64,000 nucleotides of DNA from Candidatus Gastranaerophilales bacterium (GCA_944324455.1 CALUWJ010000004.1:80053-144052); one strand, 5' to 3'; positions 25,440 through 33,722 are shown, counted from the first letter of the stretch. Numbers and translations: made by a program. Notes: generated by a model not told the origin, from the sequence alone.

Positions 25440-26249
25440 TTAAATATTCTTTATAATTTCTTTAATTAAATTTGAAACTTTTTGACCTTGTTTTTTTCCT
25501 GTTTCAATAACTTCTTGATGAGATAGTTTGTTTTGCGAAACCCCTGTTGCAAAGTTTGTTACAAGACTTAGGGTCATAGTTTTTATTTTAAGCCAATTGG
25601 CTACAATTGCTTCAGGAACAGAGCTCATTCCGACAACATCTGCACCTAAAATTCTGAATGCATTAATTTCTGCCGCTGTTTCATAGCTTGGGCCGGTGGT
25701 AGCCAGATACACTCCTTCTTTTAAATCAATATCAAGGTTTTTTGCGCAATTTTTAGCAATTTCAATTAAATTTTTATTATAGCAGTTGCTCATATCGGGA
25801 AATCTTTCTCCCATTGAGTCGTCGTTTTTTCCTATTAAAGGGTTGGTGCCCATAAAGTTGATATGGTCTTTAATAAGAATTATATCACCCATATTGAGAT
25901 TTTTATTAACTGCACCTGCAGCATTTGTTATAATTAAGGTATTCACACCTAATTGCTTAAAAATTTTAATAGGGTATGTTGCTTCTTGCATGGAATTGCC
26001 TTCATAAAAATGAAATCTTCCTTGCATAATTACGCAATTTTTTTCTTCAATTTTGCAAAACAATAATTCCCCTTTATGTCCTTTTACATTTGAAGAAGCA
26101 AAATGAGGAATATCATTGTAAGGAATGTTGTATCCTTTTAAATTATTGCAAAATGAACCTAAACCCGAACCAAGAATGACTGCAATTTCGGGTTTAAAAC
26201 CGTTTGTTATTGAATTTATATAATCAAGTGTTTCTTTGATTTTTTTCAT
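25440..26249 (-). CDS. punA: Purine nucleoside phosphorylase
   Basis: Phosphorolysis of purine nucleosides for salvage. The trimeric PNP signatures are present: VILGSGLGSF near 25-34, NAAGAVNKNLNMGD near 110-123, DHINFMGTNPL, and TGPSYETAAEI followed by GADVVGMSSVPEAI near 200. 269 residues is normal for the PunA/MTAP class. A TATAAT at 26262-26267 lies 12 nt before the ATG without a Shine-Dalgarno, so the leader, if used, would be only a few nt. Located just downstream of the omega-like gene. Confidence 0.93.
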   Translation of the reverse strand: MKKIKETLDYINSITNGFKPEIAVILGSGLGSFCNNLKGYNIPYNDIPHFASSNVKGHKGELLFCKIEEKNCVIMQGRFHFYEGNSMQEATYPIKIFKQLGVNTLIITNAAGAVNKNLNMGDIILIKDHINFMGTNPLIGKNDDSMGERFPDMSNCYNKNLIEIAKNCAKNLDIDLKEGVYLATTGPSYETAAEINAFRILGADVVGMSSVPEAIVANWLKIKTMTLSLVTNFATGVSQNKLSHQEVIETGKKQGQKVSNLIKEIIKNI

Positions 26250-26267
26250 AAATTTTTAGATATTATA

Positions 26268-26513
26268 CTAGCCTACAAGGCCGTCATCATCTGATTCTGA
26301 CGCTTTAACCATGATTGCATGTTGAACGGGTTTTTCTTTTTTAACGTTAGAATCAAATGTAATATCTGAATCAAAACCATAATCATCTCTAGGTTTTTTC
26401 ATTTGAGATTCATCAACTAATTTTTTAGCTAATTCAATTAATTCATATACTAATTGATATCTGTTTGGGGCTTTTTCATTTAAATCCCAAGCGGTTTTAG
26501 TAATTTGGTTCAT
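26268..26513 (-). CDS. rpoZ: Probable RNA polymerase omega subunit, cyanobacterial type
   Basis: An 81-residue acidic protein. APNRYQLVYELIELAKKL matches the omega signature (N-R-Y/F-x-L-v-x-x-A-x-x-A), and the later KPVQHAIMVKASE fits the K-P-V-x-x-A-I-x-E-x-S-D-E end that I know from cyanobacterial omega. The middle is longer and more acidic than in proteobacterial RpoZ. AGGAG stands eight nt before the ATG. Omega helps assembly of the polymerase beta-prime subunit. The assignment rests on two short motifs, hence moderate confidence. Confidence 0.65.
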   Translation of the reverse strand: MNQITKTAWDLNEKAPNRYQLVYELIELAKKLVDESQMKKPRDDYGFDSDITFDSNVKKEKPVQHAIMVKASESDDDGLVG

Positions 26514-26566
26514 ATTTATCTCCTATATGTTAATATTACAATGAGAATAGTTAACATGCAAGAGAT

Positions 26567-27109
26567 TTAATATTCATATTTATAATACATATCTTCGCTA
26601 TATCGCCTGTATTGTTCATATTTTTCAGGGCTAATTAACCTTAAAAAGCCGTCTATTAATCCGGGGTTATCCTTTTTTCTTATTCCTATTGAATCATTTG
26701 CCATTCTTTTGGCGTTTCTTTTGGAGCTTATTGAGGCAGGAAGTGAGGTTCCGGATATCATAGCGTTGCTTGAAGCAATACCTAATTTTCTTATTCTATC
26801 TTCTTGAGGGCTGAATTTCCAACATCTGCCCAATAATTCAAATTCAAGATTTCTTAATCTTGTGCTGTCATCCAGCTCGGGGTATGATTTTAGAAAATGT
26901 CTTTTTTCCATCATTTCAATTTTTTTTAAATCTTTTGTTGAAAAATTAACAGGCGCAGGTGTTCCTTGGGCATTTTGGATATCTTCTTTTGTTATTGTGA
27001 TTGTTTGAACATGTTCATAGCAATAGCACGCCAATGGAACAATCATTGAATGCAAAATGATTGCGTAGATAATGCAGTATAATATTTCAAATTTAACATA
27101 TTTTAGCAT
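26567..27109 (-). CDS. Membrane-anchored or exported protein with RL..LE repeats
   Basis: A 180-residue protein with a hydrophobic N-terminus (about 8-28: signal peptide or anchor; Cys28 and Cys30 could be lipid sites). Residues 62-110 contain two related turns: EKRHFLKSYPELDDSTRLRN then LEFELLGRCW...PQEDRIRKL. This K.Y..DD...RL..LE..LFG pattern is, as far as I recall, frequent in short envelope proteins of Melainabacteria and some Cyanobacteria; its function is unknown. The C-terminus is Tyr-rich. The Shine-Dalgarno AAGG lies inside an inverted repeat. Confidence 0.6.
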   Translation of the reverse strand: MLKYVKFEILYCIIYAIILHSMIVPLACYCYEHVQTITITKEDIQNAQGTPAPVNFSTKDLKKIEMMEKRHFLKSYPELDDSTRLRNLEFELLGRCWKFSPQEDRIRKLGIASSNAMISGTSLPASISSKRNAKRMANDSIGIRKKDNPGLIDGFLRLISPEKYEQYRRYSEDMYYKYEY

Positions 27110-27114
27110 TAAAA

Positions 27115-27140
27115 TTAACCTTGGTTTAATTTAAGGTTAA
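27115..27140 (-). promoter_or_regulatory. Inverted repeat covering the ribosome-binding site of the 27109 gene
   Basis: TTAACCTT (27115-27122) and AAGGTTAA (27133-27140) are perfect inverted arms around 10 nt. Read on the minus strand, the arm nearer the start codon supplies AAGG, the only ribosome-binding candidate before the ATG. The fold could mask it, or the site may be a DNA operator. Confidence 0.4.
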
Positions 27141-27303
27141 ACTTTATAGTGCTTAAAAACATTGCTCTCGATAATTTTTAACTGTTTATTATTAATTTTT
27201 GTAAAAAACTAATTTAAATTTTAAATTTTCTTTAAAGTTTTTTTTAATATTGTCGTTTAAAGATTCATACATATAAAGGAATGATTAAAGTTATTGGAGT
27301 AAA

Positions 27304-27870
27304 ATGCGAAGATTATTCTTAGTTTTATATATAATACTAAGCATTTTGATTGGTTTTCAGTCGTCTTTTGCGCTGGACTATTCAAAGATTTCAACTAATC
27401 CTAAAATAGTTGCTGCGCTTAATTCGCTAGAAGGAATAAATCGGCGAGATGTTATAGCAATTTTATATGGAAGAAATGCTACTAAAAAACCGATTCGAGT
27501 CATGTTTAGGGATTTAGCCGTATATGGATGTCAGGATTGTGAAGCATTAACAATCAGAACAAAAAGTAACGGGCTTGTAATTTATATCAGTAATGAGCAT
27601 AGAGGCTCAAGCACCGAAGGTTTGGCATGTTTAATTGCCCATGAATCTCAACATCATACATATACAAATACAAAAGCCGAAGAATTAAGAGCTTGGATAT
27701 CCGAATCACAAGCTTGGAATGAATTTACAAAAAGAAATAAAACACTTTTAACTTCTAATGACCCTCTGGCAAAAAGAGAAAACTACATAGCAAAACTAAG
27801 AGCAAGAAATGGCATCCAAGGGGTGCAAAAATTGATAGCTAATAATCCTGTATACGCAGGTTTGAATTAA
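27304..27870 (+). CDS. Secreted HExxH protein, putative metallopeptidase
   Basis: 188 residues with a signal peptide (about 1-23, cleavage near FA-L). ACLIAHESQHHTYTNTKAEELRAW contains HESQH at 113-117, the zincin HExxH motif, with Glu candidates for a third ligand at 126, 127 and 134. Cys76 and Cys79 lie in a CQDC motif and, with Cys108, may form a disulfide. GGAG stands before the ATG. This is a second, unrelated zinc-protease candidate besides the matrixin at the left end. Family not recognised; activity is inferred from the motif. Confidence 0.6.
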   Translation: MRRLFLVLYIILSILIGFQSSFALDYSKISTNPKIVAALNSLEGINRRDVIAILYGRNATKKPIRVMFRDLAVYGCQDCEALTIRTKSNGLVIYISNEHRGSSTEGLACLIAHESQHHTYTNTKAEELRAWISESQAWNEFTKRNKTLLTSNDPLAKRENYIAKLRARNGIQGVQKLIANNPVYAGLN

Positions 27871-27884
27871 ATTATATATTAAAA

Positions 27885-27908
27885 AGCCTTATCAAGATTG
27901 ATAAGGCT
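27885..27908 (+). terminator. Intrinsic terminator after the HExxH gene
   Basis: AGCCTTATCA (27885-27894), loop AGAT, TGATAAGGCT (27899-27908), followed by a broken T tract (agttgttttg). On the minus strand an AAAAA run flanks it and becomes TTTTT, so it may also end the convergent 28222 gene. Confidence 0.8.
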
Positions 27909-27964
27909 AGTTGTTTTGTTGTTTATGCTTCGAGATTGTGTTGTTAGGTGTTGATAATGCTTTT

Positions 27965-28222
27965 TTACGCAATAGCGTTAAGAGTTTTTCTTTCTACATT
28001 TAAACCTTTTTCAATGCTTGCTTGTCTTTGCATGAATGTTTCGTAGAATATTGGAGATTGTTTAATTGTTCCTAAGAAATCTGTTAAAAAGCTTCCTTCG
28101 TGTTTAACATCTGTTGTGTTGTTTATAACATTCGCACCATAGTTAGAACGAACACCTGCTTTAAAACGTATATTATTATTAATTGTATTTTGTACATTTT
28201 TTATTTTGCTTACTGTTAACAT
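27965..28222 (-). CDS. Small protein of unknown function
   Basis: 85 residues, Asn- and Lys-rich N-terminus with an INNNIRFKAG segment, no signal peptide or membrane span. GAGGTGAG stands about 10 nt before the ATG, a strong ribosome-binding site. I recall short N-terminal N-x-x-F-K-A/G tags in many proteins of this lineage, but cannot assign a function. Convergent with the HExxH gene and preceded by the largest gene-free stretch of the window. Confidence 0.55.
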   Translation of the reverse strand: MLTVSKIKNVQNTINNNIRFKAGVRSNYGANVINNTTDVKHEGSFLTDFLGTIKQSPIFYETFMQRQASIEKGLNVERKTLNAIA

Positions 28223-28701
28223 TTTGGTTTTCTCACCTCTTGTTTTTTCTATTTATTAGTGTTTATTTAACACTTGTTCTTTATATTTTTATTATGCACC
28301 TAAAAATTTTATTTGTCAACCCCTATTTAAAAATATTTTATTTTAAGCTATATCTAGATTTTAGGTTGATTTTTGTAAAAAAATTTAATAACTGTCAAAA
28401 GTACACTTATTAAATATTTATCAAGATTATAATTAATTTTAAAAAAGATTACCCATGTGTGTAATTGTAATAAGCATAAAATTATTATTATATATAATTA
28501 ATCTTTTTCATACTTCCAGCTATTCTTAATTCCAGACAGTTTGGGGCGCAAGCCCCTTTTTTTTATTTTGTTTTATAAAAATAGTCAAAAAGCAGGGTGT
28601 CTATGGCTGTTTTTGGAAATAATTCGCTTTAGGGGAAACCATAAAGTAAATAAAATATATATAATAATTGTTTAAATAACACTTAATTTAGGCGACAAAG
28701 T
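28223..28701. other. 479-nt gene-free stretch with an orphan terminator
   Basis: No reading frame of useful length or with a ribosome-binding site is seen. It contains a small hairpin AGTGTT-TATTT-AACACT (28258-28274) upstream of the 28222 gene, a very AT-rich core, a strong plus-strand terminator at 28543-28564 with no gene in front of it, and a second short stem-loop near 28627-28646 (CTTTAGG, loop GGAAA, CCATAAAG). A nine-codon frame starting at an ATG near 28603 ends at once and is not counted as a gene. Confidence 0.6.
28543..28564 (+). terminator. Orphan intrinsic terminator with GCAA tetraloop
   Basis: GGGGC (28543-28547), loop GCAA, GCCCC (28552-28556), then eight T (28557-28564): a canonical plus-strand terminator. 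The nearest plus-strand gene ends at 27870 and already has its own terminator; the flanking genes are on the minus strand. It may therefore end an unannotated small RNA. Confidence 0.85.
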
Positions 28702-29487
28702 TTATTCTTTTGAATAGTGATTTTTTTCTCCGACTTCTGAACCTAAAAGAAAATATATTACAGGCATGAGCCTGTCAAGAGCAAGTCCATTAAATATACT
28801 GTTTTTTGATGACGCCAAAATTGGAACTATATCATCAACATGCACTAATAAATCAGTTGGTTTTATTGTTTTTTTGCGTGTGTCGTCGGGTTCTATTATT
28901 TTTGTATTTATATAATTTGAAACATTCAAACTGCCAACAAGCCCTGCTGCCAATCCTAATAATACCGCAATATTTTTTAGAAGTTTATTGTTTGCAATTT
29001 TTTTCAATAGATTTGATTTATTTGTGATGTTTTCTTTTGATAATAAATGTTCAATTATTTTTGCTGCTGCGGTTGGAATAGCAACATTATTTATTACAAA
29101 AACAGCTTCTTTTGTTTTTTCTAATCTGTTTTCTTTGTTTTTGTCTCGCCATGAGCCTGCGATTAAGCTTCCAAAGCTTGCTCCGGTTGCTTGTAAAATC
29201 ATATAGATATATCCTCTAAAACCCTCATAATCCAGTTTTGTAAAAGCCAGCATGTTTTTTATTGTTTTTTTAACGTCATTTTTAACAAAGATATCTTTAA
29301 CAGGGTCTTTTTTTCTTGCCAATGCAATACTTAAAGCTAAACCAACTCCTGTACCTACCGCGCTTCCAATCATGCTTGCTTTTTTTGTTTTTCTTTCTTT
29401 TTGAAGTGTAAGATAAGCTTCCTTTTCCGGAAAATTAAAATTCTTATATAAATTTTTTTGAGTTTCAGAAATTTTAAACATAGGCAT
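28702..29487 (-). CDS. Integral membrane protein of unknown function
   Basis: 261 residues with several hydrophobic segments: about 39-57 (Gly/Ala-rich), 94-112, 131-148, 172-192 and 241-251. The N-terminus is Lys/Glu-rich and cytoplasmic in appearance. No catalytic motif or known family is recognised. No ribosome-binding site is visible before the ATG at 29487; an ATG two codons later is an alternative. It lies divergent from minC with a 135-nt gap. Confidence 0.55.
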   Translation of the reverse strand: MPMFKISETQKNLYKNFNFPEKEAYLTLQKERKTKKASMIGSAVGTGVGLALSIALARKKDPVKDIFVKNDVKKTIKNMLAFTKLDYEGFRGYIYMILQATGASFGSLIAGSWRDKNKENRLEKTKEAVFVINNVAIPTAAAKIIEHLLSKENITNKSNLLKKIANNKLLKNIAVLLGLAAGLVGSLNVSNYINTKIIEPDDTRKKTIKPTDLLVHVDDIVPILASSKNSIFNGLALDRLMPVIYFLLGSEVGEKNHYSKE

Positions 29488-29622
29488 GTACTACAAGTAT
29501 TCTCAATAAAAATAATTGCTTTGATAAAAATTATTTTACATTCCGTTATAAATAATTGTAGTTATAACATATTTAATGTAGTCTTTTCATGAGTATTAGA
29601 TTATTTTTTTAAGGTAATTTTT

Positions 29623-30690
29623 ATGTATGATAATGAATTTTTTGTTGTAGATATGGCGTCTTGTTCATCTACCGGCGAAATTATAAATAGTTTATCTTTA
29701 GCTCTTGAAACCTTAAATCATTCAGGCAAGAAAATAATATTAAAATTAAACGATAGTCAGCTTAATCAGTCTCAATTATTAAGTATTCAATCTTTAATTA
29801 CGAGTTATGGATGTATATTAGATACAATTGAAACCTTGAATGAGCAAACGGTTCAAGTTGCTCAAAATATGAATATTTTAGTTCAAAAACCTATTGAAAA
29901 ACGAACAAATGATGATTTTTCGAATAACGAAAATCAAGAATTTCATTCTTTTTCTATGAGTTCTGATACTGATAATTCAATTGCTTTAAAAGAGGTAAAC
30001 GGACTTCATTTTGAAGCAAATTTAGATGAAATACAAAGACAACAAGATAGAATAGATATAAACAGAGATTTGGTTAAGGCAGGAATAAATCCTGAGGGTA
30101 GTTTCGGTCAAATCGAACGTCAGGCGGTCGAAAAATATTCGTCCGTTGAACAAATTAATAATATTTCCGATGAATTTACGAAACCTTTGTCTATGGATTT
30201 GGATGAGGTTGGAAATCTTGAAAAAAATTCAATCGGCGTATATAAAAAAGCTTACGATGAAAATGAAATTTCAGATGACACATGGGAAGAAGTTGATTTT
30301 TATGAAACACCAACAAATGACCCCGTGGTATCTGATTCTAAAAAAACTACTTATATTAATCAAACACTTCGTTCCGGTCAAATTCTTGAATCGGACGGAA
30401 ATGTTGTAATTATAGGTGATTGCCATCCCGGAAGTGAAATTAGAGCTTTAGGCGACATTACGGTTTGGGGTGTATTATCAGGGATTGCTCATGCCGGTTG
30501 TAAGGGCAATTTAAATGCAAAAGTCAGAGCATTAAAATTGAATGCAGTCCAATTGAGAATAGGTAATTGCTATTCAAGACGTCCTGATGGGACTAATATT
30601 CCATATATCATAAGGTCATCAATTTTTACTCCAGAAGAAGCAAGAGTAGTAGATGGCGAAATAATGTTGTTTAAGATTAATCAAAATTAA
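29623..30690 (+). CDS. minC: Septum site-determining protein MinC
   Basis: MinC, brought to the membrane by MinD, inhibits FtsZ polymerisation away from mid-cell. The C-terminal beta-helix domain is diagnostic: TLRSGQILESDGNVVIIGDC then HPGSEIRALGDITVWGVLSGIAHAG. The N-terminal ~90 residues are a divergent MinC-N domain, and the ~100-residue acidic linker makes the protein (355) longer than E. coli MinC (231). AAGGT stands before the ATG. minD follows after 12 nt. Confidence 0.93.
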   Translation: MYDNEFFVVDMASCSSTGEIINSLSLALETLNHSGKKIILKLNDSQLNQSQLLSIQSLITSYGCILDTIETLNEQTVQVAQNMNILVQKPIEKRTNDDFSNNENQEFHSFSMSSDTDNSIALKEVNGLHFEANLDEIQRQQDRIDINRDLVKAGINPEGSFGQIERQAVEKYSSVEQINNISDEFTKPLSMDLDEVGNLEKNSIGVYKKAYDENEISDDTWEEVDFYETPTNDPVVSDSKKTTYINQTLRSGQILESDGNVVIIGDCHPGSEIRALGDITVWGVLSGIAHAGCKGNLNAKVRALKLNAVQLRIGNCYSRRPDGTNIPYIIRSSIFTPEEARVVDGEIMLFKINQN

Positions 30691-30702
30691 AGGAGCATAT
30701 AA

Positions 30703-31515
30703 ATGACAGGTTCTGTTATTGTTATTACATCTGGAAAAGGCGGAGTAGGAAAAACCACCACATCTGCCAATATTGGTACAGCCCTTGCTCATATGGGCAA
30801 TAAGGTTGTTTTAATCGATACGGATATTGGATTAAGAAATCTTGATTTGTTGCTTGGTTTGGAAAATAGAATTGTATATACAATTGTTGATGTTGTCGAA
30901 GAACGTTGTAAATTAAAACAAGCATTAGTAAAAGATAAGAAAAACCCTAATTTATGTTTGTTAGCTGCGGCTCAAACAAGGGATAAATCTGCTGTTGATG
31001 CCGATCAGTTGAAAGATATTTGTGAACAATTAAAACAAGATTTTGACTATGTTCTTGTTGATTGTCCTGCGGGTATCGAGCAAGGATTTCAAAATGCAGT
31101 GGCGGGAGCTAATGAAGCAATTGTTGTAACAACACCTGAGATGAGTGCCATACGTGATGCCGATAGGATTATCGGATTGTTGGAATCTAAAGAGGGTGTT
31201 GAAAAATACAGACTTCTTGTAAACAGAGTAAGACCAAAATTAATTAAATCAAATGATATGATGGGTGTAGATGATGTTGTTGAGATATTATCTTGCGATT
31301 TAATCGGCGTTATTCCCGAAGATACCAATATTATTACTTCAACAAACAAAGGTGAACCTGTTGTAAATGATGAAAAATCCATGGCAGGTAGAGCATATAT
31401 GAATGTTGCAAGAAGAATAATGGGCGAAGATGTTCCATTATTAGATATTGATGAACCGGCTACACTTATAGAAAAAATTAAAAAATTCTTTGCTACAAAG
31501 AAAGCGCAGGGCTAA
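30703..31515 (+). CDS. minD: Septum site-determining ATPase MinD
   Basis: Membrane-associated ATPase that recruits MinC and is displaced by MinE. Deviant Walker A GKGGVGKTT at 11-19, DTDIGLRNLDLLLGLE switch region, VDCPAGIE Walker B, and a C-terminal amphipathic helix (LIEKIKKFFATKK) as membrane-targeting sequence. 270 residues is the standard length. AAAGGAG precedes the ATG; minE starts two nt after the stop. Confidence 0.97.
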   Translation: MTGSVIVITSGKGGVGKTTTSANIGTALAHMGNKVVLIDTDIGLRNLDLLLGLENRIVYTIVDVVEERCKLKQALVKDKKNPNLCLLAAAQTRDKSAVDADQLKDICEQLKQDFDYVLVDCPAGIEQGFQNAVAGANEAIVVTTPEMSAIRDADRIIGLLESKEGVEKYRLLVNRVRPKLIKSNDMMGVDDVVEILSCDLIGVIPEDTNIITSTNKGEPVVNDEKSMAGRAYMNVARRIMGEDVPLLDIDEPATLIEKIKKFFATKKAQG

Positions 31516-31516
31516 A

Positions 31517-32026
31517 ATGAAAGATATTTTTTCGGATTTATATGATAAAGTTTTGAGCTTTTTTACAACTCAATCTGCGGATGAAACAAAAGTTGTTGCA
31601 AAAAGCAGATTGAAAACAGTATTAATGCAGGATAGAGTTGGGTTTTCAGAGCGTGCTATGCAGATGCTTAAGGATGATATGCTTAATTCTATTTCAAGAT
31701 ATTTGGAAATTGATGTAGATTCTTTTGATTTAAGTATTGATGCGGGTGAAAATACTACTATTTTAAATTTAAGTATTCCTGTATTAAGAACTAAAACCGA
31801 TGAAGAAATAGATGAAGCTATTGCATTAGCTCAAAATAAAAAAATAGAAAAAACCAATGAAATAGTTGGTGAACTAAAAGAACTTGTAAAAGAAAAGGCT
31901 CAAGAGCTTGCTGATCAATTATCCGATAAAGATGATGAACAGAATACCGAAGAAGATACAGAAAATATTAATGAAGATGAAAAAGAGCAGATTGAAGAAA
32001 CAAAAAAGAAAAAGAAAGCTGATTAA
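31517..32026 (+). CDS. minE: MinE with a long charged C-terminal tail
   Basis: MinE stimulates MinD ATPase and drives pole-to-pole oscillation. Residues 1-91 match the family: an N-terminal amphipathic segment, SRLKTVLMQDRVG for the MinD contact, and a topology domain ending ILNLSIPVLR. Residues 92-169 are extra, a very acidic stretch of predicted coiled coil ending in a five-Lys run, unusual for a family of about 85-100 residues. I placed the start at ATG 31517, with AGGG upstream and directly after the minD stop; a longer frame would overlap minD. Confidence 0.9.
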   Translation: MKDIFSDLYDKVLSFFTTQSADETKVVAKSRLKTVLMQDRVGFSERAMQMLKDDMLNSISRYLEIDVDSFDLSIDAGENTTILNLSIPVLRTKTDEEIDEAIALAQNKKIEKTNEIVGELKELVKEKAQELADQLSDKDDEQNTEEDTENINEDEKEQIEETKKKKKAD

Positions 32027-32112
32027 TTACAATATTTAACCATGGCTTGAAATTTAGTTATGTTTTAAATATTATTAAACTTAGCTCATCACATAAATAA
32101 AAGGAGAAATCA

Positions 32113-32607
32113 ATGCAAGTTATATTAAAAAAAGATGTTCAAAATATAGGTGAAGTTGGCGATTTAGTTAACGTTAAAGATGGTTATGCAAGAAATTATT
32201 TAATACCTAATTCCTTAGCTGAAGTTGCCACAAAAGGTGCACTAGCTCAAAGAGAAAGAAATATTGCAAGAATTAAAGCAAAAGCTGAAAAATTACATCA
32301 AGAAGCACTTGCTGCAAAAGAAGAAATAGAAAAAATAGGCGTTATTTCTTTAAGCGCAAAAGCAGGTGAATCAGGTAAATTATTTGGTACAATCACAACT
32401 AAGAAATTAGCTGAAGAACTTCTTGCAAAATGTGGAATGGATATTGATAAAAAATCAATTATTCTTGATAATCCAATTAATCATATTGGCAATTTTGTTA
32501 TGACCATTAAACTTTCTTCAAAAGTAAAAGCTCAATTAAATGTTGAAGTTAGTGCTTCCGAAACAATTAAAGAAGTTTTTGAAGAAGCTGTTGAAGAAGA
32601 AGTATAA
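32113..32607 (+). CDS. rplI: Ribosomal protein bL9
   Basis: Large-subunit protein bL9. The N-terminal MQVILKKDVQNIGEVGDLVNVKDGYARNYL-type block (first 30 residues) is diagnostic, followed by the long connecting helix (TKGALAQRERNIARIKAKAEK) and the C-terminal rRNA-binding domain. 164 residues, with a short acidic extension at the end. AAAAGGAG precedes the ATG. It lies 86 nt after minE and ends at a strong terminator. Confidence 0.96.
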   Translation: MQVILKKDVQNIGEVGDLVNVKDGYARNYLIPNSLAEVATKGALAQRERNIARIKAKAEKLHQEALAAKEEIEKIGVISLSAKAGESGKLFGTITTKKLAEELLAKCGMDIDKKSIILDNPINHIGNFVMTIKLSSKVKAQLNVEVSASETIKEVFEEAVEEEV

Positions 32608-32626
32608 TAAATAAATATTGTTATTA

Positions 32627-32660
32627 AAATGCCCTCTTTAAATAAAGAGGGCATTTTTTG
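32627..32660 (+). terminator. Intrinsic terminator after rplI
   Basis: ATGCCCTCTT / AAGAGGGCAT arms within 32627-32640 and 32643-32656, with innermost T/A pairs forming the loop, then a T run to about 32659. Confidence 0.93.
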
Positions 32661-32775
32661 TTAAGAAATGTAAAACGAAAAAAGTAAAAATGTTATTGAG
32701 AATTTAGTTGTGGAATTAATTCACTAGATGAAATAAAAATCTGCAAGTAGTTTAATTAAAGCAAAGGTGGTAAAA

Positions 32776-33654
32776 ATGGGTTTATCAGCAAGTCAGGGCA
32801 GAATGCTATTATTAACTGCCAGAAAGAGTGATTTAGAATTCAGGGCACAACAAATTTCACAAAAAAGATTAGTTCTATCTCAACAATTAGAAGATATTGC
32901 TTCTGATTATGAAGATGCAACTTCAGACAGACAAATGAAGATTACGCTTTATTCAACAAGTTCTGATTCCGAAGATGCAGCACAAAAAATTACTAAAGAG
33001 GTAAATTTAACATACTCAAACCTGGTTAGCGGTTCTCTTGGAACAACTGATGGCAGTATCCAGCCTAACTTAATTACAGGTGAACAGGCATATACAAGTA
33101 ACGTTGCATACAGGCTTGTAAATTTTGATGGAGCTATTGTAGTTTCAAATGTAAACGAAATCCCCGGTGTAAGTTTCGATGACAATGGCGAATTAAATAC
33201 TACGGATTCAGCTTATGAAGTTAAAAAAGGTGCTGATGGAAAACTTAGGGTTTCAATGGAATCAACCGGTGCTGTTTATGTTGTAGATACAAATTTAGCA
33301 ACAGGTTCAACAGATACAACAGGCTCAATTACGGGTCCTAATTATTTACAGGACTGTTTAAGGAATGGCAAATATTTAATTCAAAGATTTGATTCTTCAT
33401 CTGATGAAGGAAAATGGAGAAATATATCTTGGGATGCTACTGCAAATATTTCAGATGGTTATTATCAAGATAATGATGACTCCGCAAAAGCAAAATACGA
33501 CAGATTGCAACAACAAATTCAATCTCAAGATAAAAAACTGGAAATGGAACTTGATAATGTTGAAACACAAAGAAGTGCTGTTAAAACAGAAGAAGAATCA
33601 GTTAAAAAAGTTATAGATGAAAATATTGAAAAATCATTTAATGCCTTTGGCTAA
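32776..33654 (+). CDS. Coiled-coil protein of unknown function (MGLSASQ N-terminus)
   Basis: 292 residues without signal peptide. The first 35 residues (MGLSASQGRMLLLTARKSDL... ) form an amphipathic helix with a pattern I have seen in uncharacterised proteins of several non-model bacteria; the centre (about 75-215) is Ser/Thr/Gly-rich and probably beta-structured; the C-terminal 60 residues are a coiled coil. This helix-globule-helix layout recalls axial or secreted filament proteins, but that is only a guess. The start is ATG 32776 with AAGGTGG upstream; the GTG at 32767 falls inside that site. Own terminator downstream. Confidence 0.65.
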   Translation: MGLSASQGRMLLLTARKSDLEFRAQQISQKRLVLSQQLEDIASDYEDATSDRQMKITLYSTSSDSEDAAQKITKEVNLTYSNLVSGSLGTTDGSIQPNLITGEQAYTSNVAYRLVNFDGAIVVSNVNEIPGVSFDDNGELNTTDSAYEVKKGADGKLRVSMESTGAVYVVDTNLATGSTDTTGSITGPNYLQDCLRNGKYLIQRFDSSSDEGKWRNISWDATANISDGYYQDNDDSAKAKYDRLQQQIQSQDKKLEMELDNVETQRSAVKTEEESVKKVIDENIEKSFNAFG

Positions 33655-33692
33655 ACCTACATACCCACATTCCGCTTAACTTAAATTACTTT

Positions 33693-33722
33693 AATGCAAA
33701 TCGAAAGATTTGCATTTTTTTT
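33693..33722 (+). terminator. Intrinsic terminator with GAAA tetraloop
   Basis: AATGCAAATC (33693-33702), loop GAAA, GATTTGCATT (33707-33716), then T run to 33722. It ends the 32776 gene and touches the 3' end of the convergent kinase gene. Confidence 0.92.

Noticed and set aside
28603..28632. Nine-codon frame starting ATGGCTGTTTTTGG as a gene remnant
   Set aside because: Too short, no ribosome-binding site, and no recognisable family sequence; no frame continues it.
30146..30409. Plus-strand frame inside minC
   Set aside because: Out-of-frame shadow of the well-supported minC coding region.
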